Program-made: the position numbers and the translations under genes
In this document: positions 8,769 through 18,014 of the stretch, in pieces
Layout: each line of letters starts with the position of its first letter
Position numbering within the stretch: the first letter of the stretch is position 1
Notes under the pieces: model-generated
Told to the model about the DNA's origin: nothing
Databases searched by the model: none
What the model saw: the letters and a program-made list of their open reading frames with translations, nothing else
From: JAIQFV01 sp041494885
GTDB taxonomy: Bacteria > Acidobacteriota > Terriglobia > JAIQFV01
Assembly: GCA_041494885.1 (NCBI GenBank)
Contig: JBGQBO010000017.1
Coordinates: 1 to 64,000, forward strand
Reading direction: 5' to 3'
DNA: 64,000 nt

Positions 8769-10439
8769 TCAGTTTCTGCTTTGCTTCAGCAATTCTCTGG
8801 CGTGCTTTTTGACGGCATCGGTGATTTTAACACCGCTCAGCATTCTTGCCAATTCGTTAATGCGGTCCTCGTCTGCCAAATGCTCGACGCGGGTGACAGT
8901 CCGGCCCTCCTGTTCTACTTTTTCGATGAAGTAGTGGTGGTCGGCAAACGAAGCAATCTGCGGAAGGTGGGTCACGCACAAAATCTGGTTCCTTTGAGCG
9001 AGCGATTTCAGCTTTCGCCCCAGGATCTCAGCGGTTCGCCCCCCGATGCCTGCGTCGACCTCATCAAACACCATGGTCTTGACCTTTGAGTTGGTATGCG
9101 TAATGGTTTTTAAGGCGAGCATGAGTCGTGAAATCTCTCCGCCCGATGCGATCCGTGCGAGGGGTTTCAGGGCTTCGCCCAAATTGGGAGAGACAAGGTA
9201 CTCCACCGCATCAAGGCCTGAGGCGGAGAACTCTACCGGGGAACGGCTAAACTCGATTTTAAACCGGGTGCGCTCCATGGCCAGTTCTTTCAGCTCATTT
9301 TCAAGGGCCTTTTCCAATTGTTGGGCCGCTCGTTTGCGGCGGTCTGAGAGCGTCTTGGCCTTGCTTTGATAAGTCTGGTTGAGGTGGCTCATCTGTTCTT
9401 TAAGAGATTCCAATTCCTCATCGCGATGCTCGATGGCCTGCAATTGCCGGGCGACATGGTCGCGAAATTTCAAGATTTCACTGACGCTGGATCCATACTT
9501 TCGGCGGAGCTTCTCAATCTCGGCCATTCGGGACTCCACTTGCTGCAGCCGGGAGGGACTGATGTCGATCTTTTTCAGGTAATCCCGAATGTTCAGGGCC
9601 ACATCCTCGAGCTGAATCCGTGCCGAGCGGAGTTGCTCCAAGTTTCCGGCCAGTTTTTCATCAATCTTCGCAATGGATTCCAGGCCTCGTTCCGCCATCG
9701 AAAGAGTGCGGTTTGCCGCTGTCTCCGATTCGTACAACAACGCATAAATCTCGTTGGCCGCTTCGAACAGTTTGGTGGCATTGGCGAGCAATCGGTGCTC
9801 CACGTTCAGAGCCTCATCTTCACCCGGCTTCAGTTGGGCCAATTCGATTTCTTTCTCCTGAAAGGAAAGCAGGTCAATCAACCGGTTCTGCTCTTCCTCG
9901 CTGTGTTCAAGGGCCCCGCGCTTTGCCTGGATCTCCGACAATCGTTGAGCGAGCGTTGCCAGCTCCTCGAGCAGTCCCTGATTCTCCGCGAATTCATCGA
10001 GCAGTCCAAGCTGGGCCTCGGCCTCGGTGAGTGCTTGCTGTTCGTTTTGCCCATGAATGTCTACCAACCAGCGACTGAGCAGTTTGAGGGTGCCGACGGT
10101 AATCGGTTGATGATTGATAAATGCCCGGCTCTTTCCTTCGCGGGTGACTTCACGCTTGAGAATCAGCTCCTCGTCATTGGCCTCCACTCCCTGGCTTTCG
10201 AGGAATCGGGAAAGGGGCGGCAGTTTGAAGATCTGAAAAATGCCGGATACGGAGGTGCGGTCACTGCCCGTCCGGACCATCTCGGGAGAGGCCTTGCTTC
10301 CCAGCAATAGCCCCAGGGCATCGACGATGATGGATTTGCCCGATCCCGTCTCTCCGGACAGGAGATTGAGGCCGTTATGAAATTCCATTTCCAACTGGTC
10401 AATCAAGGCATAATTGGAAACAAAGAGGTGCTTCAACAT
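8769..10439 (-). CDS. recN: DNA repair protein RecN
   Basis: SMC-like ATPase of double-strand break repair. The N-terminus has LKHLFVSNYALIDQLE and the Walker A GETGSGKSII; a long coiled coil occupies the middle; the C-terminus has LARIASGGEISRLMLALK (signature), TMVFDEVDAGIGG (Walker B) and QILCVTHLPQIASFAD. I use ATG 10439, giving 556 residues; an in-frame ATG at 10457 is equally possible because neither has a clear ribosome site. Divergent from tolQ, with about 200 bp between them. Confidence 0.95.
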   Translation of the reverse strand: MLKHLFVSNYALIDQLEMEFHNGLNLLSGETGSGKSIIVDALGLLLGSKASPEMVRTGSDRTSVSGIFQIFKLPPLSRFLESQGVEANDEELILKREVTREGKSRAFINHQPITVGTLKLLSRWLVDIHGQNEQQALTEAEAQLGLLDEFAENQGLLEELATLAQRLSEIQAKRGALEHSEEEQNRLIDLLSFQEKEIELAQLKPGEDEALNVEHRLLANATKLFEAANEIYALLYESETAANRTLSMAERGLESIAKIDEKLAGNLEQLRSARIQLEDVALNIRDYLKKIDISPSRLQQVESRMAEIEKLRRKYGSSVSEILKFRDHVARQLQAIEHRDEELESLKEQMSHLNQTYQSKAKTLSDRRKRAAQQLEKALENELKELAMERTRFKIEFSRSPVEFSASGLDAVEYLVSPNLGEALKPLARIASGGEISRLMLALKTITHTNSKVKTMVFDEVDAGIGGRTAEILGRKLKSLAQRNQILCVTHLPQIASFADHHYFIEKVEQEGRTVTRVEHLADEDRINELARMLSGVKITDAVKKHARELLKQSRN

Positions 10440-10637
10440 GATTTGAAAGTCTATCATAATCGGGAATTTCTGAGGTATGGGATCACAGCGCTGTGCCGTG
10501 ATCTGCCCCTCTTCGATGAGCCCAGATAAGAATTCCAGGATTGCATCCAATCCCTGACCTCGATATACTCACGTTTTATTTTGCTTTTGAATCTAGAGAG
10601 ACGATGTCACAGGATCGTACATCCCCGAGGAGGAACG

Positions 10638-11372
10638 TTGAGCATTCTCGCCCCGATGATATTAATGGCCATCTCTTTTTCTTCTGACAAGCTCGTCAAT
10701 CTGGTAGTCCAATCCGGGATCGTAGCCAAGGTCGTTTTGGGGATTCTGCTCTTCTTCTCGCTGGTCTCCTGGGCGATTATCCTCAAGAAATTTGTCGTCT
10801 TCAAGCATGCCCGGTTCAGGAGTTCTCAATTTCTGAGACTGTTCCGCCGCAGTCAGAAACTCTCCGAAATCAGCGCAGGATGTGAGCCTTTGCGGGGGGC
10901 CCCGTTGACGGAGGTGTTTCTCTCGGGCTACCAGGAGTTGCAGAGCCAGATGATGCTGGCGTCAAACACCCCCGGCACAGGACAGACTACGGTGCGAACC
11001 CCCACCCTCAAAAGCTTGGAATCCGTACGGCGGGCTTTATTGCGGGGTTCCTCCGCGGAGCTTTCCAAACTGGAAAAGAAACTCAACTGGCTCGCCACGA
11101 CGGGCACCGTCACGCCGTTTATTGGGCTGTTCGGCACGGTGTGGGGAATCATTGATGCCTTCGAGGGTCTGGGCACGGCGGGAAACGCCAGCTTGAAGGC
11201 CGTCGCACCGGGCATCTCGGAGGCCTTGATTACAACCGCAGCGGGATTGTTTGCCGCCATTCCTGCGGTCATTTTTTACAATCATTTTCTTCACCAGCTC
11301 AAGGATTTTGCGGCCTCAATGGATGATTTCTCATTAGAGTTCTTGAATCTCACGGAACGGAATTTCTTCTAG
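10638..11372 (+). CDS. tolQ: TolQ/ExbB-family proton channel protein
   Basis: Inner-membrane stator subunit that uses the proton gradient with TolR to energise the envelope. Three membrane segments are visible: VAKVVLGILLFFSLVSWAII near the N-terminus, then GTVTPFIGLFGTVWGIIDAF and ALITTAAGLFAAIPAVIFYN. The second and third hold the conserved family motifs. A TTG at 10638 is preceded by GAGGAGGA four bases away and is my preferred start; ATG 10656 is the alternative. First gene of tolQ-tolR-tonB/tolA-tolB; the presence of tolB and pal favours TolQ over ExbB. Confidence 0.92.
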   Translation: MSILAPMILMAISFSSDKLVNLVVQSGIVAKVVLGILLFFSLVSWAIILKKFVVFKHARFRSSQFLRLFRRSQKLSEISAGCEPLRGAPLTEVFLSGYQELQSQMMLASNTPGTGQTTVRTPTLKSLESVRRALLRGSSAELSKLEKKLNWLATTGTVTPFIGLFGTVWGIIDAFEGLGTAGNASLKAVAPGISEALITTAAGLFAAIPAVIFYNHFLHQLKDFAASMDDFSLEFLNLTERNFF

Positions 11373-11429
11373 CCGGCAAGGGCAGGACGATCCACCCCAA
11401 CCCTGCGTCATTGGATGGAGTGAGAGCCT

Positions 11430-11855
11430 ATGGCGATGAGTACACCACGAGGGACGGTTGAAACCTCCCTCTCTGAGATCAATATCACCCCTCTGGTGGA
11501 TGTGGTACTGGTCCTCCTGATTATTTTCATGATCACTGCACCGGTGCTGCAGTCCTCCATCGAAGTGAACCTACCAAAAACCAGAGCGGCCAAGGAATCC
11601 ACGGAACAACTGGTGGTGGTGACCGTTGCCAAGAAGCAGGTCTTGTATGTCGGGAACGATCCGGTGAAGTTCGACCAATTGGGGAAAGAGGTGAAGCAGC
11701 GCACCTTCGGGCTGACTTCGCAGCCGATTTATCTCCGGGTCGATGAGTCGGTTCCCTACGGGACGCTGGCCACTGTTCTGGACGCTTTGAAGCAGGCAGG
11801 CTTCGACGATGCCCGATTGGTTACGCAACCCTATGACAAGACTCCGGGCAAGTAA
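11430..11855 (+). CDS. tolR: TolR/ExbD-family biopolymer transport protein
   Basis: 141 residues with one N-terminal membrane helix starting INITPLVDVVLVLLIIFM; the Asp in this helix is the conserved proton-carrying residue of the family. The periplasmic part ends with a domain reading YLRVDESVPYGTLATVLDALK, typical of TolR/ExbD. GGAG lies nine bases before the ATG. Acts with TolQ in the inner membrane. Confidence 0.93.
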   Translation: MAMSTPRGTVETSLSEINITPLVDVVLVLLIIFMITAPVLQSSIEVNLPKTRAAKESTEQLVVVTVAKKQVLYVGNDPVKFDQLGKEVKQRTFGLTSQPIYLRVDESVPYGTLATVLDALKQAGFDDARLVTQPYDKTPGK

Positions 11856-11962
11856 CACCGCAGAAAACGCGGAGCCCGCAGAGCACACGACGGGCAAGAA
11901 TCCTTGGACTGAGCTTTATCATATTGCCGATTTCGGCGTTCTCAGCGGCCTCGGCGGTGAAC
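11854..11962. repeat. Inverted GC-rich intergenic repeat (CCGCAGA family)
   Basis: Between tolR and the next gene, CACCGCAGAAAACGCGGAG (from about 11854) and a reverse-oriented relative with CGTTCTCAGCGG and CCTCGGCGGTG (about 11939-11961) bracket roughly 70 bp. Similar pieces occur near 17400-17431, 18130-18152 and 18270-18295. The frames are closed in this gap, so it is an intergenic element and not an extension of tolR. Confidence 0.5.
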
Positions 11963-11990
11963 CCATTCGCAGAGTCCGACATCTAAGTTG

Positions 11991-12824
11991 ATGATGTACG
12001 AAAATTTCCAGCTTTACGACTACTTCTCCCCGGTCACGGAAGACAGCATCAAGAAGACTTTCCTCGTGTCTCTGGTGCTGCACACGTTCTTCTTCTCCCT
12101 GGCCATTTTGAGCGGGCCCCTCTTATCCCGATTCCTTCCTAGCAAATATGTCCTGTTCGGCGGGGCAGGCGGGATCGGCGATTCCATCAACGTCCGCGCT
12201 ATCCAGGAATTGCCCGGCCTGAAACTGCCGGCCCCGGAGCAGCCCACCGAGAGCAAAGTGGCCAGCGAGAACGAAGGGCTGTACCAACCCCCCCCGGAAG
12301 CGATCAAGGACCTGAAAAAATCGAAACCTGAGCCGGTGGATGATACGAAGGCGCTGGCCCTCGAAGAACTGAAGAACCTGGAACGGCGCCGTCGCGAGGT
12401 CCAGCGCCGGCAAAACCTGCAGGAGCCGGACAATGCAGTGAAGAACGGTCGTGGGGGCCAGCCGAGTTTTGCCTACGGGGAATTCCGGGCGGGGGGACGA
12501 GCGGGTGGTGGGGTGGGGTTTGAAGGCGGTTTCGGGGAGCGCTACGCATGGTATGCGCGGGCCATCGTTCAAAAAATCAGCTCCAATTTTCAGGAGCAGA
12601 TGTTAGGCGCGCAGTTGCGGGAAGCGCCCCGCGTGTTTGTGGCATTCACGATTGAAAAGGACGGATCGGTCAGCAGTATTGTTCTGCGATCGTCCAGCGG
12701 TATTCCTTCCTTCGATGGGATGGCTGTCCGCTCCATCCAGGCTTCCAGCCCGATGCCGCCGCTGCCGGGAGATTTTTCTGGAAACCGGGTGAATGTCGAA
12801 TGCTTTTTTGATTTTCGAAGGTGA
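11991..12824 (+). CDS. TonB/TolA-like energy transducer with C-terminal TonB domain
   Basis: 277 residues. One membrane helix near residues 25-43 (TFLVSLVLHTFFFSLAIL) is followed by a proline- and charge-rich periplasmic linker with ELKNLERRRREVQRR, a glycine-rich stretch, and a C-terminal TonB/TolA-type domain (FVAFTIEKDGSVSSIVLRSS, PSFDGMAVRSI). By position between tolR and tolB it should act as TolA, although the domain is TonB-like, as often seen outside Proteobacteria. TTG/ATG/ATG codons are stacked at 11988-11996 without a good ribosome site, so the exact start is open. The stop overlaps the tolB start. Confidence 0.85.
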   Translation: MMYENFQLYDYFSPVTEDSIKKTFLVSLVLHTFFFSLAILSGPLLSRFLPSKYVLFGGAGGIGDSINVRAIQELPGLKLPAPEQPTESKVASENEGLYQPPPEAIKDLKKSKPEPVDDTKALALEELKNLERRRREVQRRQNLQEPDNAVKNGRGGQPSFAYGEFRAGGRAGGGVGFEGGFGERYAWYARAIVQKISSNFQEQMLGAQLREAPRVFVAFTIEKDGSVSSIVLRSSSGIPSFDGMAVRSIQASSPMPPLPGDFSGNRVNVECFFDFRR

Positions 12825-14200
12825 CCATGGGGACCATATCGATGAAACGAACCTCAATGTTTTGGCTTGCCGGATTTATCGTGACACTCATTCTGGGAGT
12901 GCCATTTGGACTGCGGGTGCTTCGGCCGCAGGAAGGAGCCCTGACGATCGACATTACGAAAGGGGTTCCTAAATTCCGGGTCGCCATCGCGGATTTTCAG
13001 ATCAAAGGTACCGATGAGCCATTGCAGAAACTGGCCTCAGTTTTCAATACGGTGTTATTCAATGACTTGGACAGCGCGGGCTTATTCGATCTCGTCAGCA
13101 AGAGTTTTATCCCGTCACGACAACCGGGGACGGTTTCGGAACTGAACCTCACGGATTGGACAAATCCTCCGGTAAGCGCAGATGTCCTGGCTTTCGGCAA
13201 TATGCAGATGGAAGCCGGGCAATTGACCGTCGAAGCCCATCTCTATGATCTCAAGAACCCGAATGCCCCTTCCATCATTGGACGACGCTACCGGGGGGAT
13301 CCCAATGAAGCGAATGCACGCTCCATGGCACATCAGTTCGCTGATGAAATCGTGCTCCGGCTCAGCGGGGGAACCCGGGGCATCGCCTCGACGAGGATCG
13401 CTTTCGCGCATCGACCCGGGCGGGGGAGCGGCAACAAGGAAATTTACATCTGCGACTACGATGGATTCAACCCCCATCCCATGCGCGTCTTTAATTCCAT
13501 CAGTTTGACTCCCCGCTGGTCTCCGGACAACACCAAGATCGCTTTTACTACGTACCGTCAGGGAAACCCCGACATTGATATTTTTTCTCTGGACACGAAT
13601 TCACTGCTCAGTTTTGCTCATTACAAGGGTCTCACAACGACACCCGCCTGGTCGCCGGATGGAGAAAAGATCGCCTTCTGTTCCAGTATGAGTGGATATC
13701 CCGAGATTTACGTGGGGGATTCGCACGGCATGAACCTTAAGCGGTTGACTTACTCGGCCCATTTTGGCAACAACTCACCCACCTGGAATCCCAAGACCGG
13801 CGCTCAAATCGCCTTTGTTTCCGACCGCAGCGGCATCGCACAACTGTATGTGATGGATGCCGATGGCTCCAACCTCTCACGCCTGGTCGACGAGGGCGGC
13901 TGGGTGGATGCTCCGTCCTGGTCCCCGGATGGACAGTTCATTGCCTTTATGTGGAAACGAAAAGGGGAGGGTGGAACCTTCGATATCTACATTATTGAGG
14001 TGGCCACACGCCGCTGGATCCAGTTGACGCAGGACCAGAGGCAAAACGAGAACCCCTCTTGGGCGCCGGACAGCAAGCATCTTGTGTTTTCCTCCAACCG
14101 GACGGGGACTTACCAGTTGTACAATATGCTGGCCAACGGAAAAAATGTGAAGCAGCTCAGCTCGCAGGGGGAGAACACCAATCCCAACTGGTCCAATTGA
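12821..14200 (+). CDS. tolB: Tol-Pal system protein TolB
   Basis: Periplasmic beta-propeller partner of Pal. After a signal-anchor-like N-terminus comes a TolB N-domain (FRVAIADFQIKG, LFNDLDSAGLFDLV). Several TolB propeller blades follow: PRWSPDNTKIAFTT, PAWSPDGEKIAFCS, PTWNPKTGAQIAFVSDRSG, PSWSPDGQFIAFMW, PSWAPDSKHLVFSSNRTG. GTG 12821 overlaps the previous stop (GTGA); ATG 12842, before the hydrophobic leader, is the alternative start. 459 residues, normal for TolB. Confidence 0.93.
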   Translation: MTMGTISMKRTSMFWLAGFIVTLILGVPFGLRVLRPQEGALTIDITKGVPKFRVAIADFQIKGTDEPLQKLASVFNTVLFNDLDSAGLFDLVSKSFIPSRQPGTVSELNLTDWTNPPVSADVLAFGNMQMEAGQLTVEAHLYDLKNPNAPSIIGRRYRGDPNEANARSMAHQFADEIVLRLSGGTRGIASTRIAFAHRPGRGSGNKEIYICDYDGFNPHPMRVFNSISLTPRWSPDNTKIAFTTYRQGNPDIDIFSLDTNSLLSFAHYKGLTTTPAWSPDGEKIAFCSSMSGYPEIYVGDSHGMNLKRLTYSAHFGNNSPTWNPKTGAQIAFVSDRSGIAQLYVMDADGSNLSRLVDEGGWVDAPSWSPDGQFIAFMWKRKGEGGTFDIYIIEVATRRWIQLTQDQRQNENPSWAPDSKHLVFSSNRTGTYQLYNMLANGKNVKQLSSQGENTNPNWSN

Positions 14201-14313
14201 GCCGTGGCGGCAACCTCCTATCCCATCCTTCCATCTACATGATTGACGCCATCGGTGGAGTGATGTACATTGTGATGTATAAGAGCCGGTTGTGAATAGA
14301 GGTCGTTTCCACG

Positions 14314-14583
14314 ATGACACGGATGATTCGAAAACAGATTTACATCGCCCCGGAACAGGATCATCGCCTGAAGAAAATCGCCCGTGAGATGAGAACGACC
14401 GAAGCAAGCATTATTCGCCAGGGTTTGGACCGACTCTTCACCGTCGGCGTCCACTCCATCCAAGACCTTGATATTTGGAAGCACGAACTGTCCTTCATTA
14501 AGAGGCGCGCCCGGTCAAGAATCCCCTCGCAAAAGCGTGCTTGGCGCCGGGAAGAGATTCATGAACGCGGAAGCTTTTGTTGA
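14314..14583 (+). CDS. Ribbon-helix-helix antitoxin-like protein (VapB role)
   Basis: 89 residues. The N-terminus, RKQIYIAPEQDHRLKKIARE followed by TEASIIRQGLDRLF, has the strand-helix-helix pattern of CopG/RHH DNA-binding antitoxins. The C-terminus is strongly basic. Its end overlaps the PIN-domain gene by 23 bp, the typical antitoxin-first order. The pair sits between tolB and pal, which are usually adjacent, and so looks inserted. Confidence 0.7.
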   Translation: MTRMIRKQIYIAPEQDHRLKKIAREMRTTEASIIRQGLDRLFTVGVHSIQDLDIWKHELSFIKRRARSRIPSQKRAWRREEIHERGSFC

Positions 14584-15001
14584 TACTGATATTCTCGTCA
14601 GTCTTTACGATGCCTCTTCGCCGGAGAAGCAGCGCCGGGCCCTGGCGCTGGCCGATGATCTGGCCCGTACGCGCACGGGGGTGATTAGTTCTCAGGTCCT
14701 TGATGAGTTTTTTGTCGCGGTCACGGGTCGGATTTCTCGCCCGCTTTCTCCCCGCGAAGCCTCGCGACGGATTCAAACGTTTCTGAACTCCTGGCGCGTC
14801 GTCGGCGTCACCCCCCACATGGTCCGGGAGGCCGCCCGGGGAGTGGTGGAGCACAAGTTGAAACTCTGGGACGCTCAAATCTGGGCCACGGCGAAACTGA
14901 GCGAGATTTCCGTCGTCTTTAGTGAAAATTTTTCATCGGGACGATCGCTGGAAGGGGTTCAATTTATTAACCCGTTTCTTAAGGATTTTCACTGGGGTTA
15001 G
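14561..15001 (+). CDS. PIN-domain toxin-like ribonuclease (VapC role)
   Basis: 146 residues from ATG 14561, with GGGAAGAG just upstream. PIN-domain acidic residues are recognisable: FVDTDILVSLYDASS at the N-terminus, SSQVLDEFFVAV in the middle and LWDAQIWATAKL near residue 105. Such proteins cleave RNA with bound Mg2+ in VapBC modules; the target cannot be inferred. It overlaps the RHH gene before it. Confidence 0.78.
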   Translation: MNAEAFVDTDILVSLYDASSPEKQRRALALADDLARTRTGVISSQVLDEFFVAVTGRISRPLSPREASRRIQTFLNSWRVVGVTPHMVREAARGVVEHKLKLWDAQIWATAKLSEISVVFSENFSSGRSLEGVQFINPFLKDFHWG

Positions 15002-15073
15002 CATCAAATCGATAGCGCCATCATTGAATGGTGAACCATAGGTCTGAGGACTTCACTTAAAGGGAGGAAAGTC

Positions 15074-15829
15074 ATGCCACAGGATCGGAATTGGAGATGG
15101 TTGATCGTGCTTGGATTTGTGTTGAGCCTGATGATCGCTGCCGGTGGCTGCAAGAAGAAGCCGAAGGCAGCACCGCCGCCGCCCCCCCCACCGCCTGCCG
15201 CGGCTGCCCCTACGGCGAAAATAAGTGTCGATCCGTCGACGATTACGGAAGGCCAGTCGTCCACATTGAGTTGGAATACATCGAACGCCACTGATGTTTC
15301 CGTCGAGCCCGGCGTCGGCAAAGTCAATCTTGAAGGATCTCAGACGGTCTCGCCAAGCTCCTCGACCACTTACACCATCACCGCTAAGGGACCAGGCGGG
15401 ACGGCCACCGACACCGCCCGACTCAACGTGGGATCTAAACCTGCGGCTCCGCCTCCGGCACCGACACCAGGGCCGACGGCCGAGGAGTTGTTTTCACAGA
15501 ACATCAAGAGAATCTTATTCGATTATGACAAGGCGGACATTCGCCCGGACCAGCAGTCGGCCGTTGCAAATGATGCGGAATTCCTGAAGGCGCATCCCAC
15601 CTGGAGATTCTCGGTGGAAGGAAACTGCGATGAGCGCGGCTCTATCGAGTACAACCTGCAGTTGGGAGATCGCCGCGCCAATGCAGTGAAGACAGCGCTC
15701 GTGGCAGCCGGGGTGGCGGCTGATCGCATCAGGACAATCAGCTACGGGAAGGAAAAAGCCCATAGCTGCGCCGACGAGGGTTGCTGGCAACAGGACCGCA
15801 ATGCATCGTTCGTGTTGAACCAACATTAG
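15074..15829 (+). CDS. pal: Peptidoglycan-associated lipoprotein with Ig-like insert
   Basis: Outer-membrane lipoprotein that binds peptidoglycan and TolB. The signal peptide ends in a lipobox, MIAAGGCKKK. An eight-proline run follows, then an Ig-like segment of about 90 residues (ISVDPSTITEGQSSTLSW, TYTITAKGPGGTA), another Pro-rich linker, and a canonical Pal/OmpA domain (ILFDYDKADIRPDQQ, VEGNCDERGSIEYNLQLG, RANAVKTALVAAGV). An Ig-like insert of this kind is, to my knowledge, common in Acidobacteriota. GGGAGGAAAG precedes the ATG. Confidence 0.92.
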   Translation: MPQDRNWRWLIVLGFVLSLMIAAGGCKKKPKAAPPPPPPPPAAAAPTAKISVDPSTITEGQSSTLSWNTSNATDVSVEPGVGKVNLEGSQTVSPSSSTTYTITAKGPGGTATDTARLNVGSKPAAPPPAPTPGPTAEELFSQNIKRILFDYDKADIRPDQQSAVANDAEFLKAHPTWRFSVEGNCDERGSIEYNLQLGDRRANAVKTALVAAGVAADRIRTISYGKEKAHSCADEGCWQQDRNASFVLNQH

Positions 15830-15928
15830 GGCAGGGACGAAGGGTCAGCTGGGCGCGGTAATGCGTTCATCGCCACATATGAATCGGCTGACTCGATTGC
15901 GAAGGATGCCATAATGACATGCCTTGAT

Positions 15929-15956
15929 GAAACGCTCCGCTTTGGCGGAGCGTTTC
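15929..15956 (+). terminator. Strong hairpin after pal
   Basis: A perfect 12-bp stem GAAACGCTCCGC / GCGGAGCGTTTC with a TTTG loop. The T-rich end of the second arm plus TTGA makes it a plausible Rho-independent terminator of the tol-pal block. The remaining parts of 15830-16266 contain no gene I can support. Confidence 0.65.
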
Positions 15957-16266
15957 TTGAGATCGATTTGGAACGATGGGCCAGCACCCAGATGCCCCGA
16001 ATGATGGCTGCACAATCCGGGGCGCTGTGAGTCCGAGGCATGGTATCATCACGGGCGTCCCGCTTGGCGGGGCCGCCACCGTATCCATTTCTGTGTTTCT
16101 CAGTCGCAGGAAAGCTGTTCGAATTGGGGTTTTCAAACGCACATCCGGCTTCCAACTTCTGGCTTTTGGCGTCTGACGTCAGCCTCCTGAGAAACAGTAC
16201 TTCGACTGAGCCAGAAAGGTCATGTTAATCCCAAAAATCTTTGGCTAGCCACCAAGGGAGGTTTAT

Positions 16267-17187
16267 TTGAAACGCAAAAATACATTGTTTTCCGTTCTGA
16301 TCTTGTTGACAGGATGCTTCTGGACTCTGCCACAATATGCGGTCAACAAAGAAACCGTGCAGTTGATGCAGCAGGTTTCAGCGATGCAGCAGCAGCTCCG
16401 GGACCTTCAGGATGGACAGACCAAGAGCAATGCCATCCTTCAGAAACTGACTGAGCAAATCCTCGATCAGGTGACCCGTTTGAGCGCTTCCATTGATGAT
16501 ATCAAGAAGTCCAATGCTCAGACCCAAGCAGCAGTTGGCGCCAATGTGGACTCCCTCAAAGGGAACCTCCAGATTACCCAGGAGAGTCTGGATGAGTTGA
16601 AGGCGCGCTTGACCCGGCTGGCGACCGACTTGGCGGCGATGAAGACGACGGTGCAATCGATCGATTCGAAGATCGCTTCTCCCTCGACAACAGGCGGTGC
16701 GTCCCCCGGGGATGCGGGACAAAGTGCTCTACCCCCCACGGGAGCAGCGCCGGGGACCGCACCCGACTCTCCGGACGCGATCTATGCCTCGGCGCTGAGC
16801 GATTATACGAGCGGCCGCTACAAGCTGGCGCTCGGAGAGTTTCAGCAGTACTTGAAATACTATGGTACGACTCCTCTCGCTGGGAATGCCCAGTTCTATA
16901 TTGGGCAGATTCACTTCATGCAGGAGAACTTTGACGACGCCGTTTCGGCCTTCAATGTGGTGATCGAGCGGTATCCCGAGGGGACGAAGTTGACCCAGGC
17001 GATTTACAAGAAGGGCCTGGCGCTGGAAAAGCTCGGTCAGAAAGCTTCGGCGATCCGGGAGTTTCGCAGCTTGGTGAACCGTTATCCGAACAGCCCGGAA
17101 GCCAAGCTGGCGGCACAGGAGCTCTCCAAACTCAGCGCACGAACGAGTGGTGCGGCAACAAGCCGCACCACCCCGCGGAAGCGTTGA
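16267..17187 (+). CDS. cpoB: Tol-Pal coordinator CpoB/YbgF-like protein
   Basis: 306 residues. The TTG start at 16267 has GGGAGG five to six bases upstream. The leader LFSVLILLTGCFW carries a possible lipobox cysteine. A coiled coil rich in Q and L (VQLMQQVSAMQQQLRDLQDG onward) spans about residues 25-130; a Ser/Pro/Gly linker and three C-terminal TPR-like repeats follow (AIYASALSDYTSGRYKLALG, NAQFYIGQIHFMQENFDDA, AIYKKGLALEKLGQKASA). This is the CpoB/YbgF architecture; the role is coordination of Tol-Pal with wall synthesis in relatives. Confidence 0.88.
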   Translation: MKRKNTLFSVLILLTGCFWTLPQYAVNKETVQLMQQVSAMQQQLRDLQDGQTKSNAILQKLTEQILDQVTRLSASIDDIKKSNAQTQAAVGANVDSLKGNLQITQESLDELKARLTRLATDLAAMKTTVQSIDSKIASPSTTGGASPGDAGQSALPPTGAAPGTAPDSPDAIYASALSDYTSGRYKLALGEFQQYLKYYGTTPLAGNAQFYIGQIHFMQENFDDAVSAFNVVIERYPEGTKLTQAIYKKGLALEKLGQKASAIREFRSLVNRYPNSPEAKLAAQELSKLSARTSGAATSRTTPRKR

Positions 17188-17349
17188 AATGTTCAGGTAA
17201 ATTAGGTGTTGAATCTTTCGATGAGCCCAGATAAAATTTGCGTTGATCGAAGCATTCAGCAAACCCCCAACCCCCAAGCTAATGTTCATCGGTTCCTGAT
17301 CTGTATGTTGTTATCGTGTGGGTTCGCAGGTTTCTTATGATACCGGTTC

Positions 17350-17431
17350 AACCGCAAAAGGGGTGGAGGAGGCAAGGCCCCCGTCACTTATCGCCCAGGG
17401 CTTTCTTTGCGCTCTCCGCGCCTTTGCGGTT
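17350..17431. repeat. Intergenic inverted repeat (AACCGCAAA ... TTTGCGGTT)
   Basis: AACCGCAAA (17350-17358) and TTTGCGGTT (17423-17431) face each other, and the right part CTCTCCGCGCCTTTGCGGT belongs to the same family as the repeat at 11854-11962. The gap 17188-17523 otherwise holds only the ssb ribosome site and an 18-base string shared with 10512-10529. Confidence 0.45.
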
Positions 17432-17523
17432 TTCTATCACCCACACCCAACCTAAATTTTAACTTGCGGATGAGGGGGCGTTGCGGCATAGTTTGCCCGC
17501 ATTCATCCATCATGGAGGCCACA

Positions 17524-17973
17524 ATGGCGAACTCAGTGAACAAGGTGATTCTGATAGGTCGCTTGGGAAAGGACCCCGAAAGCAAATTCACGCAGGGAGG
17601 GGTTCAGGTGACCCGTTTTTCTCTCGCCACGGATGAGCAATGGACTGACAAGAGCGGCGAAAAACAGCGTCGCACCGAGTGGCATAACATCGTCGCGTGG
17701 AGCAAGCTGGCGGACATCTGTCAGAGGTACCTGGTGAAAGGCAAGTTGGTTTACATCGAGGGTCGACTTCAAACTCAAAGTTGGGACGACCAGGAGGGGA
17801 AGAAGCACACCCGCACCGAAATCCGGGCCGATAGCATGGTCATGCTCAGCCCTGCGGCCGGTGGTGCCAGTGCTGAAGCTGGCGGGGGATCTCCTGCCGT
17901 GGCCCGTGAAGCGGAAGCCGCGCCCGAGGCGGCCCCGGCTCCTGATATCGGCGATGATGATGTGCCGTTTTGA
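17524..17973 (+). CDS. ssb: Single-stranded DNA-binding protein
   Basis: 149 residues from ATG 17524, which has GGAGG six bases upstream. OB-fold landmarks: VNKVILIGRLGKDPESK, TRFSLATDEQW, RRTEWHNIVAWSKLA, GKLVYIEGRLQTQSWDDQ. An Ala/Glu-rich disordered tail ends in DDDVPF, the acidic tip that binds partner proteins. The frame is open further upstream but the added codons are not SSB-like. Confidence 0.96.
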   Translation: MANSVNKVILIGRLGKDPESKFTQGGVQVTRFSLATDEQWTDKSGEKQRRTEWHNIVAWSKLADICQRYLVKGKLVYIEGRLQTQSWDDQEGKKHTRTEIRADSMVMLSPAAGGASAEAGGGSPAVAREAEAAPEAAPAPDIGDDDVPF

Positions 17974-18014
17974 AGGAGATGGAAGTATCGGGTACCGCAA
18001 TTATGTTGGGTGCC

